Assembly (NCBI RefSeq): GCF_000003195.3
Contig: NC_012870.2
Span: forward strand, 24,792,501-24,856,500
Direction of reading: 5' to 3'
Length of the DNA stretch: 64,000 nucleotides
Origin: Sorghum bicolor
Lineage: Eukaryota > Streptophyta > Magnoliopsida > Poales > Poaceae
The notes beneath the pieces are model-generated. The model did not search any database and was not told where the DNA came from. It saw only the letters and a list, made by a program, of their open reading frames with translations. Shown here one piece after another: positions 1-12,182 of the stretch (position 1 is the first letter of the stretch; every line of letters begins with the position of its first letter). The translations under genes and the position numbers were made by a program.

Positions 1-479
1 CCAAAACTAGTGTACGACATCAGACATGGTGGATAAAAAATTCAACAAGGAAGATTTATCCATCGACTCCTATGGAGATATGATAGATTAGTTGCTATAC
101 TTCCCATGTAACCAACTAGGAAATGTATCTATAAACCAATTGGATCTTGTAACCCTAACCCCTAGACAACATATGGAGGGGTACAGACCCTCGATCAATA
201 CATCACAAGCTACATTAGCACCCCTATAAACTTGAACATATGAGATAAAAGTATTTGGTTACGTTCATTTGTACTCTTCTATAAATTGTGTTGAACTCTT
301 CATGCTACCAAAAGCAAGAATATAGAGATGTCACCTAAGTAATATTGGGCTTCTGTGCATTACCAATCACAAACACCTCGCATTGGTACCTAGAATTCAA
401 CCAAGCTTAAGGTAGCCATGAAGGCATGAGCAAAATGAAACACCACCCTACACTAACGAAGAGGGGAGCTCTAATTAGC
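1..479. other. no gene; retroelement-like sequence
   Basis: No open reading frame or splice pattern that I can support. The text around 150-230 (a run of ctagacaacat followed by an LTR-like leader) resembles the transcribed end of a grass LTR, but no boundary is visible. Confidence 0.3.
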
Positions 480-1965
480 GGATTCGATCATCTAGTGCCA
501 CTAGGTGTTAGAACTACATGCATGTGCATTTAGGCCTAGTGACACACATCAGAGAGAAAGAAAAAATGTTTGTGAAAACACTTTGAAAATGCTAGCACTT
601 GCCTAACATGTTTGGCAAAACATTTGAGAGTTGGCACAATTGCAAGGAAATAGAGAAGTTCTCTTAGTGCTACTACTGAGCATGCACTAGTAGGCGTGTC
701 TAGTGTGGCACTGGATGGGTGCACTAGACACGACAACAAGGGGTTTTCACTGCACTAGTTTTGCTAGAGCATAGTTGAGTCTAGTGTGCATCGGACCTTA
801 TCTCATTGAATGTGTCTGGTGTTGCACATGTCAAGTCTAGTGTGACATGGACTGAAACTCGAGTGTTCAAAGTTGAAAAATATTCTTCACTAAAATTACC
901 AGACATGGGTTCTAGAGAGGTTGTTTTTTGGGAGTTTGAGCACAAAACTCATAAGAGAACTCACTGGACATGTCTGGTTACAATTGCTTGATTATAGCCG
1001 ACAACAATCACCAACAATCGCTCAACGATCCCTCCAATCACTAGGCCGACTAGGTGATGGCAATCACTAAGAGTAACAAGAGCTTCACCAGCCAATGCAT
1101 CCAAGTAGTGCCATGAGATGCAAGAACAATGATGCAAGTGCACTAGAGGCCCGCCAAATCTCACCTAGTTGATTAACAAAGGATGCGAGTGAAGTGTGTT
1201 TCTTAGTTCTCAAGGGGTGTGCAAATATGTTTAGAGGTCCAAGAGAGTGCCCATGGTTGACTACAAGGGGTTTTATTGCCCCTCCAAAGTAACAACTAAA
1301 AGATAGTTGTTAGGACATTGTTCACGTCTGGTGCAACCCACCAGACATGTCCACATTGGGACATTATTCACGTCTGGTGCAACCCAAACCCACATGAGAG
1401 ATAGTGAAGAGCAATTCTAGTGGAATAAGAGCTAGTTGTGGTACACCATTTGAGTGGTTCTTGAAGCACCTTTGGTGGGTCTAGCTTGTCACCTTGTTAG
1501 ATCGTGAACTATCAAGTGAAGACTTGCCATAAAAAGGATGTAGGTTTTCTGCATTCAACCAAACCTCAGGGATATATCTTGTGTCATTTCTTGCCCAAAT
1601 TGGTTTGCAATACTACACTCTAGCTTTACATTTATACTTGTCCTTGTTAGTGTAGTTGTTGCTTGTGTAGCTTACTAGAGTAGAGTAGATAGTTAGTTTA
1701 GTAACTAGTTTTTGTTGCCTTTTGGTAGTTGCTCTCTAGTGTTGTTAGTTGTGGTAGTGGGTTGGGTGTTGTGTGCTCTAGTTAGAATCAAAGGTACTAA
1801 AATTGTGTAGGGGCTTGCATTTGGGTGAAATTAGCGCTAGTGCAAAGTAGAAGCTATTAGGGTCACATAGTGTTTTAACCAAGTTTGAACTAGCGTTTGT
1901 GGTTTTGTAGAATTTTTTATAGGATATTCACCCCTCTATACATCTAGATAATATTAGTTGGCACT
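480..1965 (+). repeat. old LTR-like remnant, related to the solo LTR at 52450
   Basis: The right-hand end shares an ordered set of short blocks with the solo LTR at 52450-54366: cttgtgtcat near 1577 (54000 in the solo LTR), repeated tgtagctt and ttagtta blocks near 1660-1720, and a closing block gtagaattttt..tattcacccc near 1907-1945 (54322-54350). The middle (650-1400) holds many copies of tctagtg and cgtctggtg with inverted partners, as the solo LTR does with cgtccggtg. There is no clean TG..CA boundary and no target duplication, so it is old or truncated. Family assignment is inference. Confidence 0.45.
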
Positions 1966-3480
1966 CTCCACTGGTCCCTATTGAAGCACCCATGCAAGCG
2001 TATTGCTCTCCCTTGATCCGTGCAATGGACCAAGTACGCTCTATGTGTTGCCACTCTAGCACACTAAATCACCCACATCAATTTACACCAACTCAGTCCT
2101 CCCATAAGCTCCTCCTAGAGATCACAAAGTCATCAATCACCACTAAGCCATCTAGGCGATGTCGATCACCAACATTAACAAGCACAAACTCTCACTTGAT
2201 CTAACCAAGCCTAATGAGAAGAGTGGATGCACACTTGCTACTCCCTAAGTACTTATGGAGTCCTTAATCTTTAACTATGGAATCCTAAACATTCCATTAG
2301 AACAAAACACTCTCTTGGACATCAAAAGGTGTATGTGTATGTTTAGAATGCCAAGAGAGTTTGATAACATGCGATGGAGGGGTATATATAGAGCCAAGCA
2401 CAAAAACTAACGGTTGTCTCTCCATATAGCGAAAACGCAAGCACTAGAGTCCTTCGATGTGCCTTTGACCTTTGCACCAGAGGGATCTAGTGGCTACCCA
2501 ATGGCTAGATTGAAAAGTAACTATTTAATGTACAGTCACTCCAGTGCGCAGCTCTAGTGGGCATTAGAGAGAACCAGTGGGGCCATAGCCCCTCTACAGA
2601 CTCCTCTGGTAGAATGTTATGCTCCATAGCTCCGGTTAGCACTAGACAATAACTCCAATTAATATAATTTTGCTAGAACACTTCAGACATGTTCTTTGGT
2701 AAAATAGTTTAGTGTGACACCTCCGGTGCACCCTAGAGATAAAGGTGCAAGGCCCAGTTTTTAGTCTCAAAATAATCATCATAGGAAGCTTTGGTGCACA
2801 CTTTGGTGCACTACTAGAGAGCTTTGGTGCTCTAGAGAGTTTTGGTGCTCTCTAAACAACTCCACACTCATCCAATTAAACACCTTTGAGTTTGATTTTG
2901 ATTCCATTCATCACTGGGCCTCATTTAAGCTACCTAGTGCTAGTTTCACAAGTGTGCATCCCATTCACTCACTAGACTCATCTAGGTCAAGATACCCATT
3001 CATACCCCCTTAATAGTATGGCTAAAGGAGAATACTATTCTAAGCGCCTGTCAACTCCTTTGACACTTTGAACTAGTGGATCCTTAACCTTTGTGTTCAT
3101 CCTTTGAAACTAGAAGAATACCATCAAATAGGTGTATGAAAACCATTATTGTGATCTAACTTATAATGTCTCTGCAAAACATGTGTTAGTCACAATGATT
3201 GTCTTATTAATCACAATAACCTAATTAGGGACCCAAAAGCTTTTAGATGCCCATGAAACTCCTTATAAAACCCTCACTAAAATTGGCCTTATGTAACCCA
3301 GAGGTAGGGTTCACAAGGAGATCTATTCGGATCTTTACAATTTAGAATACTCAAATACACCAGCATCCCATAAGTAAGTCCAGGACTTGTCTACCAAGTA
3401 GATGACATCCTAGCCAAGTTGGCCATCTCGAGTAGACAAACCAACCGACACCTGACTAACAAGTCAATTTTATTCTCAAC
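1966..3480 (-). repeat. diverged retroelement-like sequence, no gene
   Basis: Contains further ctagtg/ccagtg-type short repeats (2440-2830), which suggests LTR-derived DNA in the opposite orientation to the preceding block. The stretch near 3190-3245, read on the minus strand, resembles the start of an LTR leader. No coding domain, boundary or target duplication is visible. Confidence 0.28.
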
Positions 3481-4116
3481 AAGGATATGACAGGACCATA
3501 TTGTTGACAATAATATTTAAAAATTAATCAATTACATTTCTCCAAAGTTTGAGTTTGGTCTCCATTTAAAAGACCTTAGACCCTACATGATCACCATTAC
3601 TTGTGACTATTTAGCATAACATTGTAAAATGCAGATGCCATAGTTACAAAATGCAAATGCTTAACCCTGGTATGTTACAACTCCACCCCCTTAAAGAAAT
3701 CTTATGGTGATATTTTGCAAAGACTACTTAGGGTTAGTTTAGCAGGTTCCAGCTTCTCCTAAAAGGGATCTAGCTTTGTCTCCTCTTTTGCAGCAGCTTC
3801 TCTCTAAAACGGTTCGCAAAAATTGTCCCAATGGTAGTTTTGTCATAACTTTTGCCAAGTCTGTGAGGCAGAGCCAGGAGAAGCCACATTTTCCTGGCTT
3901 TATCTTGGTAGAAAAACGGCTCTAGCTCCTTTGAGTTTCTTTGTTGGAGTAGTTTCTTGGATGACCATTTGGTAGGGCTTCGACTGGAATTAGAGACAGT
4001 GCCTCTCTAGAAGCCTTACCAACGTGCCCTAAGTCTATGCGTTTACAAAAAAGAGGATAGGAAATGTTGCCTTATCCTTGTGCCCTCATAAAATCTAGGT
4101 AGCTTGTCTTTGGTTA
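3481..4116. other. non-coding; probable small TIR element near 3725-4035
   Basis: No gene. The interval 3725-4035 carries words such as aaaacggct, agctcctttg and agaagcc, also found in the TIR element at 63286-63499, so it is probably a diverged relative. I could not place its ends. Confidence 0.3.
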
Positions 4117-4424
4117 GGGGATATTTGGGTCCCAATTGGATTATAGTAATAAGATTATATAATGTGAGGCAATCCAAACCACCTCAAATTATATGTTGAT
4201 TTTAATAATTCAAATTTTGTAATTATTGTAATCCTGCAATTCACCTCAATTCTCAAACCTTCTTTTTCGAGATTATAGGTCATTTATACTCCAACTAACA
4301 ATATTTCACATCTATCATTTAGGAACGTGAAATGTCGAGATTATCATAATCCATGATTCAAATTATTATAATCTCATCCACAGTCTATATTTACTATAAT
4401 CTAATTGGATCCAAACTGGCCCTC
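4117..4424. mobile_element. MITE with about 30-bp terminal inverted repeats
   Basis: The left end reads into aattggattatagtaa and the right end, read on the other strand, into aattagattatagtaa, giving imperfect inverted repeats of about 30 bp around an AT-rich core with no coding capacity. Length is about 308 bp. A clear target-site duplication was not found, so the superfamily is left open. Confidence 0.6.
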
Positions 4425-4870
4425 GATCTTTTCTCCTCCATCCTCAGACTCAACCTTAAGGCCCCAAGATTTCTGGTCCAATTCAGATGACAGTACATAG
4501 CCCCATTTTTTTCTTGCTATAATGATTTTGCATTAGCACGAGTATGTTACAATGGTCACGACCTACACCAAATCTACGACAGGTTTACTCTCACACACCC
4601 GTTGAGAAAATGTGTCATTATTATTGTTTTTTTTCTTTTATAGATATAGAGAAAACTAGAAGCCGGCAAGGAGGACACAACAACAGCCGGTCTTAACTCT
4701 TAAGACCTCAATCAGCTTTCTACTCTTTTCTTCTTCCTACAACGACCTCAGCTCGCCAACCCAACAGCTACTCACGATCACGATGTTCACGCGCACACGC
4801 GCGCACGGGCAGCGCGAGCCCCAGAACACGACGCCGTCGCGTGCGGACGCGCCGCGCGCGCTGTGTCTAT

Positions 4871-5620
4871 CTACCCGCTCCCGCCTGCTCGATCGTCGGC
4901 GTTGCGCTTCTCCCCGCCATCGACGACGGCAGCGGTCGTGACGTCGAGGAGGCACATGAGGTCCGCGAACGCGCCGAGGATGTCCCTGAGTGCGTCGCGC
5001 TCGTTGAGCGCGATGTAGCAGAGCAGCAGATCGTGCAGGCGGGCCAGGTCGGCGTCGCGGCGGCGCGGGTCCAGCTCCAGCGCCTCCACCATCTCCACCA
5101 TGGACTTGAGGAAGTCGGCCCGGGGCGCGTCCGTGGACACCGAGACCTTCCGCACCGGCTGCATGCCGCCGTCGTCATGCAAGTGTGGTTTGGTGCCGGA
5201 CGCCGAGGAGGAAGAGGAAGCGGAGGAGGAGGAGGAGGCAGCGGCGGCAGACGCGGGGAACGCGGCGGTGGCCGCGCGCCGCAGCGCGCGGACGTTGGAC
5301 GCGTGGGAGGCTGCCGCCGGGTGCTCGACGGAGTCGACGATGGAGTTGGAGAGGCCGGGCGTCGCGAGGAAGAAGCGGCGGGCGGCGATTGCGGTGGACA
5401 GCCCACAAGCGTCCGGCTCGGGCTCGGCGTCGTCGGGGTAGAGCGCGTCGTCGTCGTCGAGGAAGGCCGGGGACGACGTGGACGCCGTGGACGTCGGCGG
5501 CGAGGCCGTGCTCACCGACGTCGACGCCGCCGACGTGGAGCCCTCCTCGTACGACAAGGACGGCCGCCGGCCGGCGACCGGGAAGCAACCCAACATTGCG
5601 CGCTCCGTGGCCCTCGGCAT
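4871..5620 (-). CDS. OVATE family protein (OFP), transcriptional repressor
   Basis: A single exon of 249 codons, starting at the ATG at 5620 (MPRATERAML) and ending in TGA at 4871-4873. The longer reading from 5707 starts at GTG, lies within about 10 bases of the TATA box and is rejected. Residues about 170-225 match the C-terminal OVATE domain: FLKSMVEMVEAL, then DLLLCYIALNERDALRDIL. The rest is Ser/Ala-rich and low complexity, as is usual for OFPs. Family knowledge: plant OFPs repress transcription and work with KNOX/BELL homeodomain proteins and TRM proteins in organ shape and cell-wall programmes. The conserved aromatic near the domain end is weakly kept here (AFADLMCLL). Several long overlapping frames are GC-rich shadows. 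Which OFP number this is cannot be told. Confidence 0.85.
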   Translation of the reverse strand: MPRATERAMLGCFPVAGRRPSLSYEEGSTSAASTSVSTASPPTSTASTSSPAFLDDDDALYPDDAEPEPDACGLSTAIAARRFFLATPGLSNSIVDSVEHPAAASHASNVRALRRAATAAFPASAAAASSSSSASSSSSASGTKPHLHDDGGMQPVRKVSVSTDAPRADFLKSMVEMVEALELDPRRRDADLARLHDLLLCYIALNERDALRDILGAFADLMCLLDVTTAAVVDGGEKRNADDRAGGSG

Positions 5621-5710
5621 CGGTCCTTGTAGGCGGAGAGAGAGAGAGAGAAGTCCGACGAGCGACGAGGTGGTGGGGATGGAAATAGACGGAGACTGGG
5701 TGACCACGCG

Positions 5711-5718
5711 TGTATATA
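5711..5718 (-). promoter_or_regulatory. TATA box of the OFP gene
   Basis: TATATACA on the minus strand, about 91 bases upstream of the chosen ATG. This is a usual spacing for a core promoter with a 60-base leader, and it argues against starts upstream of 5690. Confidence 0.6.
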
Positions 5719-5781
5719 GCGAGCGAGCGGCCGGCCGGGGAGGCCAACAAGGCCCAAGCAGGGACCGAGGGCGCGCGGGGT

Positions 5782-5878
5782 GATTAGGGAGGGAGGGTGC
5801 TTAGCAGGAGAGACGGACGGCGACCTATAATTGGTGAGATTAGCCTAGCTAATCCCTCCTGCTAAGACGCGCCCTAAT
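5782..5878. repeat. 97-bp inverted repeat (hairpin) upstream of the OFP gene
   Basis: cttagcagga at 5800-5809 is the exact inverse of tcctgctaag at 5857-5866. The flanking gattaggg (5782) and ccctaat (5878) extend the pairing with a small internal mismatch. It could be a very short MITE or a regulatory hairpin. Confidence 0.5.
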
Positions 5879-6490
5879 TAAGCAACAGCGACAAGCGCGT
5901 GCCATTAACCCAAGTGATCGAGGCTCTTGCTAATTAATTACTCTAGCAGATATACAAACCTCAGCACGGATGGAAAAATTTGAATTCAATTTCTATCCCG
6001 TTGGACCGTCCACGGCCATCGGCTCCCAGAATCCACGGTTACGGATATGGCCAGGATTCATGAAGCGTGGCTGCGCCGTCCCACGCCTTTAATTTGGAGG
6101 GCTGGGATCGTCCTGGAGACTCGTTGGCACGATCAGAGCCGCCCAATTCTAAAACGGTCTAGGATTTTTTTGAGTTGAAAACATTTAGAATGTGATGAGA
6201 TATGATGGTGTCATGCACGCGGCGATTGATTGAGGAGATATTTGCAAAGATATCCTAGGAAAGATGTTGTTTAGGGAGATCTCATTGTAGTGGGTTTTCA
6301 AAAAAAAAAATCTATTTATTATACTATCTTTATTGTTATTATTTTTGACAAATTCTATCTTTATTATTAGTTGTTGGGCATTGCTAGTGCCTATATGTAC
6401 GTCTTTTCAAAATCTTCTTATAGTAGAAATCAATGTCATGCGCCCAGCAGATTAAATTAATCAGTAATCAAATATTGTGAGATCTTTCAT
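5879..6490. other. intergenic, nothing recognised
   Basis: Unique-looking AT-rich DNA with homopolymer runs. No gene, promoter or repeat boundary can be supported. Confidence 0.4.
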
Positions 6491-7166
6491 GATTTTATTA
6501 AGATTATCTGGTTTGGGAGATTATTAATTACTTAGTTATTTTATTCCTAACGGGCATTCTTTTTCAAATTTTCATGCAAAATAAATTAATGCTTTAGATT
6601 TTGGGTTCTAGAGAAAATCTCTTACAATATCTTTAGGATATATTCCTCATTTTTTTACTTAAAAAATACATGGTTTCAACACCGAATCCGGTTCATAGCC
6701 CATGGTTTTAATCGATCTCTTTGCACTAAAGAAAAAATGGGAAGACATGGTTTGAAAATCGAATCCAAGCTATGGGCAAGATCAACAATAAGGAACAATT
6801 TAGATGTAGGTTCTTAAGCACCATATATGATTTTATTAAGATTATCTAGTTTGGGAGATTATTCATTACTTTGTTGTTTTATTCCTAACGGGCATTCTTT
6901 TTAAAAAAAATTCATGCAAAACAAATTAATGCTCTGCTGATTTCGAGATTCTAGACAAAATCTCTTACAATATCTTCAGGATATATTCCTTATTTTTTAC
7001 TTAAAAATATACATGGTTTCAACACTGAATCCGGTTCATGGCCCATGGTTTTAATCGATCCATTTGCACTAAAGGAAAAACAAGAAGACATGGTTTGAAA
7101 CCCAAATCCAAGTTATGGGGAAGATCAACAATAAGGAACAATTTACCATATATGTTTTCTATCCTT
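6491..7166. repeat. direct tandem duplication, period about 338 bp
   Basis: gattttatta begins at 6491 and again at 6829. The two copies stay alignable for about 300 bp (shared words: cctaacgggcattct, atccggttcat, cccatggttttaatcgat, gatcaacaataaggaacaat). They differ by scattered substitutions and small indels. Neither copy has an open frame worth calling. Confidence 0.75.
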
Positions 7167-8985
7167 CTAGCTAATAAACCTAAGAAAAAAAAGCAAGAAG
7201 TAGATACTAGCACATTTTTTAATATGGGAATTTGGTTTCAAACCCAAATCTAGGTCTGAACATGTTGCACATGATTTTCTCTAGAAAAATTGTCAAGGGA
7301 GAAATGAGACGGGTCCTTAGCACCATGTTTGTTATCCTTTTAGGTAACATAAACTTAAGAAAAAGCAAGAAGTAGATACTAGCGCACCTAATTTGATCTA
7401 TCCATAAAAAGAACATCTTGAGGAACTCAATCCTTCGGGCGAAAATGAAAGATTGTAGGGCACCATGAGCAAGAGGTCTTCGTGCAGCCAAAGCTTGATA
7501 AAGAAGGCTAAGTGGAGAGTGCGGAAAAATGAGGCGGAACAAGGCTACAAAGCAAGAGAGCACAAGACGCAACGATAGTGAGTGGAGGAGAGATTAAATA
7601 GGCAAATTGTGTAACGGGTATAGTGCTAGCAAGCCAAATGGCAAACAGAAGGGATATGTGGAGTCGTTAAGAAGGCAAATGTCACGCGACACCATTTACC
7701 ACAACCCACGTGGAGTCTTGCATAAAAGACACTTGTCAACATCAGTGTGCATATATCCTTCTAGAAGGAAATGATTTAACGGCTAGAATGAAAGCACAAA
7801 CGCAATTGCGTCAAGAGCAGATAATAGCACTTATATTATACTACAAGAGTCTGAAATCATGTTGCTCCTTAGGAAGACGGCGGATTTGGAATCGGAGGTT
7901 GTTGTGCCCTATGGCCATAGAAAGAGACTCAGGGAGGCAGACCAGCCAGGTGGAGGAGGTGAGGATGGAGCAGTGAGACTACCAACAGCTGGAGGTAGAG
8001 GAGGATGGCGATTGCGCTAGCTAGTGAGGGGTGTGATAGTTATGGGGATAGCCCGCGGTGCAAGTTTAGTGCGGCAGGGGGTGACGGAGGTAGGCTTACC
8101 AGTGGGGGCATCGTCATGGATGAGAGGCGGATGGCAATAGACGAGTTGGTTCACTGCAAGGAAGAGAAAAGAGAGGCTGGAGAAGAACAATAGCACCAAA
8201 GCTACGAACCATTAGATTGCCAACCAACGGCTCCTATTTATCATCTGAAAAAAGGCGTGTGTAGTATAGTAATTTCTAATACTTAGTGTTATCTTCATAG
8301 TTTGCAAATGTGGTTGGTTAGTCAATTAGGCAAAGCGAGGACATGAGATGTCAGAGGCTAGATGTCGCCCTAATTCACCCACAAGCGTGGAGGTTAAGAG
8401 GTTGTTTGTTGGTCTAAAAAGTCATAACTGAAAATATTATTTGCTGATTTATTATGAGAGAAAAATGTGTTGGCTGACAAAAAAAAAGTACGGCATGTAC
8501 CTCAAGCAAATTGAGCCTAAGGTTCAAACCACGTCGGGCCTACCCCTACTCTAACGAGGGCACACAATTTCATAACTGCACAAGAAATTGAACCCTATTG
8601 CGATCTATTTTATATGTTCAGTAATGACCTCATCAAGTAACAAAAAGAGGAAGAGAAAGGAAGACTCGTTATTTAAAAAAATTTACAAATGGGCCTGATT
8701 TTGTAGAAATTTTTCAGGGGCGGTACTAGAGATCGTAACATCATCTGTAGCTAGGGATGTTCTTTTCCAACGAAATTGTAAAATCGACAGTTGTTAGGAC
8801 ACATTTGCAACGGTATGCTTCCTAGTCCCAAGAGTCATGTCACCCTCCCGGATATGTACTCTTATTTTTTTTACATATGTATATAAATTGTTTAAATTGT
8901 TCGTGTTTGGTGCATTTTTTTTTGCATATATAACCCTTTTATTAACGAACTAAATTTAAATCTCTATCACACCAAATGTTTTGAC

Positions 8986-9018
<33 letters not shown>

Positions 9019-9878
9019 TAAATATAAACATTTACGAAACTAAAATATAAATTGAGACTAATTTCTGAAACGGCTTTTTTAAGTCTAATTAGTCTATAAT
9101 CAATAAGATATTAATCCCTAATTGCTATAGTAAAAAATGCTAATTTATTTTTTTATTAATATTCAAAAACCAGACCACCTTATATGGTAACACCTCAAAC
9201 CAAACGAGCAATTTGAACTCGCTTGAGAAGATAGCAGCAGCTCTCCGGTTCATAGTTGGTCCCGCACTACGCACCGCCGCGCGCACGGGGTACGGATGAG
9301 ATGGGATCGGAGGCAGCGAGCGATGCCGGTCCGCAACCGCCAACCAACTCAGCTCCTCACCTTCACGCGTCTGGCGGGGCCGTGTTGCCTCCCCTCCCCG
9401 TCCCACGAGACGGGCACAGCACAGGGCGTCGTCGGCTCGGCTCGGCTCGGCTCGGTGGCGCCGGCCCGTAGGCTGTAGGTGCGCGGTGACCACCACTGCA
9501 TGCCAGCGCCGGCCGATGGATGCGCCCGCGTGCGGCATGTGACCGCCGCTTGCCTCTACACCCTACGTGCCTTTCGCTGGCCCGTCTACATCCCATGCAT
9601 CTGACCCGACCGCGACGACACGGTGGTGGTGCGGCGCTCGTCCAAACGCATAACCAGGTTCTCGATCTCCAACTGGAAATGGGCTGCAAAACTGATGTTC
9701 CCGTCGCGCTTCTCCGTCTCTCGATCCATCTTTTACTACTGCACTTTTTTTTTTTGACAAGTGCTACTACTGCACTTGTTATTCTTGCGACGGATGCATA
9801 TATACATGCATGGTAAATAAGTACATGTTCTAGAACCCAGCTGCAATTGCAAACAAAACTCGATCGCACTGCAAACAG
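7167..9878. other. intergenic; AT microsatellite and decayed MITE
   Basis: No gene can be supported. An (AT)13 microsatellite occupies 8986-9011. The next 150 bases (about 9012-9160) resemble a decayed copy of the GGCCTTGTTTAG-type MITE core (taagtctaattagtctataatcaa, broken by indels). GC-rich DNA at 9250-9620 has short frames on both strands without recognisable domains. Confidence 0.4.
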
Positions 9879-10554
9879 CTACAGGCAACAAGCTTGTAGT
9901 GTATCATCGTCGGTCGATAAGATCGTCAATATTGCCGCCGCGTCGCTCGCTTCCACAGGCTGGTCGCCTGCGGAGAACGCGGTCGCCTCCAGCGCCTCGC
10001 CGATCGTTATCTTGGTCCCGTCCACCACTCCGTGCCCGCCGCCGCCGCCGACTTGTCTTGCTGCTGTTGCTGTCTCGCCGCCGGGGGTGTCCTCCTCCTC
10101 CTCCGCCGCTGCAATGTACTGCCCGACAGGCTACATACACACAAAACATCTCATTTTTGTGAAGAACATTATATAGCGGACGCGCGGCTTCAACGCGATG
10201 ACCACCTGGTCGGCCACGAACTCCGTGACGACGCGGCAGCCCGGCACGCGCGACTCGGTGACGGCGACCCCGCCCTCGGCGGCGGCGTCGCGGGGCACGA
10301 CGCCGAGGCGCTCGTTGCGCCTGGCCGCGGACTGCATGGCGGCAGCGGTCCCACCCTTAGGCGCCTGGCCCAGCACGGCGCTCTCCGCGGCCTGCATCAT
10401 GGCCGCGTCCTGCGGCGCGACGGGCGTCATGGCCAGCTCTCCCTCCACGGCGAACACGTCGCCGTAGCGGACCGCGGCGCCTCCGTCGTCGCCCTGTCGA
10501 TCCTGGCCGTCGTGCTCCGCCGGCTGCTGCCTCCTCCTCCTCCTGGCTCGTCAT
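9879..10554 (-). pseudogene. seed maturation protein (LEA, SMP domain), frameshifted and C-terminally truncated
   Basis: The two-exon structure is readable. Exon 1 is 10206-10554 (ATG at 10554, MTSQEEEE), intron 10119-10205 (GT..AG), exon 2 9879-10118 ending in TAG. Exon 1 encodes an SMP repeat (GELAMTPVAPQDAAMMQAAE, then GGTAAAMQSAARRNE). Exon 2 encodes the start of a second (KITIGEALEATAFSAGDQPV, EASDAAAI). Exon 1 is 349 bases, one over a multiple of three. The initiating ATG frame runs into Arg-rich text, while the SMP frame meets TGA at the ATG, so a one-base shift lies between about 10455 and 10520. After DAAAI the family sequence stops and a short unrelated tail follows, so the rest of the second and the third SMP repeat are missing. 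Family role: desiccation protection in seeds. Alternatives are a sequencing error or an internal start at MTPVAP. Confidence 0.75.
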
Positions 10555-12182
10555 GGTGTCTGGGGATGCTTCTTCGATCGTTGCTGGCTCAGGGAGCAAG
10601 TCAGTACTGTGACCTGAGATCTGGGGTGGTCGTATGGGGCGAGTCGGGAGCGGGTAGAGCTGGACGTGAGAGCACGGATTGGATTGGAAGGAGCCGAGCG
10701 ACGTGGGTGACCGCGCCTGCAGCCACGTAGCGTCGGCACTGCGAGGTGGCGCATGCGCAGCTGCTCTCCAGACGGTGACTGGTACGAGGGACACTGAAGC
10801 GCCTGCCTGCAGACACGCGTTCCGCAATGGTTCCCAAATAGCGTCAGTTCCAACTTCCAACTAAAAATTGCGGGACTCAGGATTCACGAATGCTATAAAT
10901 CCTTAACAGTACAACAAGAGAAGCTTAAATTAAAGGAGACTCCTAGCGCCGGATTCAGGTGCTAGTGTCGTGGACTAGAACTGGGACTTTGAGCCGTGCC
11001 GTTTAAGGACGGATCATGGCACGGTTTGTTACGATCTGAAGCATAGCACGACACGAAATATTTTAGGCTCTGCCAGCACGACATGAACATGAGGATCGTG
11101 TCGTGTCCAGAATATCGGCACGGCGGGCTTCATAGTCCAGTTTGTTTGGGCCGGCACGACAAAAAAATAACACGTAGATATTTCTACAATTATATAATTT
11201 TCTAGCACTTATTATAGTACTTCTCAACTAATTCTTCAATAGATTATAAAAAACATTAAAATTTTTTATTAAAATAGTATACATAAGATATAATATTTGA
11301 TATCATCAGCGAAAAAAATAAAATTAGTAAAGATATTTTGAGAACCGTGCTTGAGCTGGCAGTCTGGCACGACCCGAAGACGTGCCGGCATGGCCGAAGA
11401 AAAAAGATTTACCATGCCGCGTCGACACAGTCCAACGTGCCTCTCGTGCCTACATAGCATGATAGTCCCAGCTCTATCTTGGACACTCGTTTGTATGCCC
11501 TCGTCCTCATGTCCGCTCTATTTCTCTTTTTTTTTTTTTTTAGCACCTGTGTCGGGAGCTTCAGGTGCCAGAGTAGGGCCACCGTCGGGGCCGCGAGCCC
11601 GCAATGGATCTACACCTGTGTCGGGGCCAGCCATCGCCAGGGTCATGCCCTAGGTGAACACCTGCATGAGACGTGCAAGCACCTGCTCAGTGGCCGCGAT
11701 TGAGGACGGAGGCGCGAGGGATGGCGGGGCGGCGCTGCACGGCAGCCCCGAAAGGCCGGTGCTCGGTCACCCAGCCGTGCCAGTGACCGAGTACTGTGAC
11801 AGCAGGCGAATGGATAGAAAGAGCACTGCAACGATAATAAGAGAAAAAGATAGGAACAAGTATTTGGATGACAGGATTATTTAGAAACGGGAGGGCAAGG
11901 CGGCCGGGCACCTGTTCACCAGCATTACCGTAAATTAAAGCGATCAAGATGGTCCATCAAATCAAACTTCTTATTAGAATATTATATAATTCCCATTAAG
12001 ATCCGATCCGATTCGATCAAGCAAAACAGAATATTCGCAACAATGTACAGGGCCCAAACTCGACGCCAAATAGAAACAGAGCGCGCAGGCTCAATCTGCT
12101 CTCGGGAGGCGCGCGCGTCCGGCGACCACCTCCCAACTCAATCAAGCTTCTAAGGTTTTGGTACAGACGGACGGGGCGACGC
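10555..12182. other. intergenic; diverged repeat rich in cggcacgac words
   Basis: The interval 10970-11470 holds many inverted copies of gtcgtgcc/ggcacgac-like words around an AT-rich core. This looks like a decayed transposon, but I could not fix its ends. Short frames on both strands have no recognisable domain. 12000-12182 is probably the 3' untranslated region of the PQT3-like gene. Confidence 0.35.

Noticed and set aside
4841..5632. Long plus-strand frames (up to 263 codons) over the OFP gene
   Set aside because: GC-rich DNA leaves all frames open. Only the minus frame has a recognisable domain (OVATE), an ATG and an upstream TATA box.
5621..5707. N-terminal extension of the OFP by 29 codons
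   Set aside because: The first codon would be GTG, and the start would lie almost on the TATA box.
8986..9011. AT microsatellite as a possible origin or regulatory element
   Set aside because: A simple (AT)13 run beside a decayed MITE, with no further evidence.
10032..10730. 232-codon plus frame over the SMP gene
   Set aside because: Antisense shadow. The SMP motifs, intron and phase are on the minus strand.
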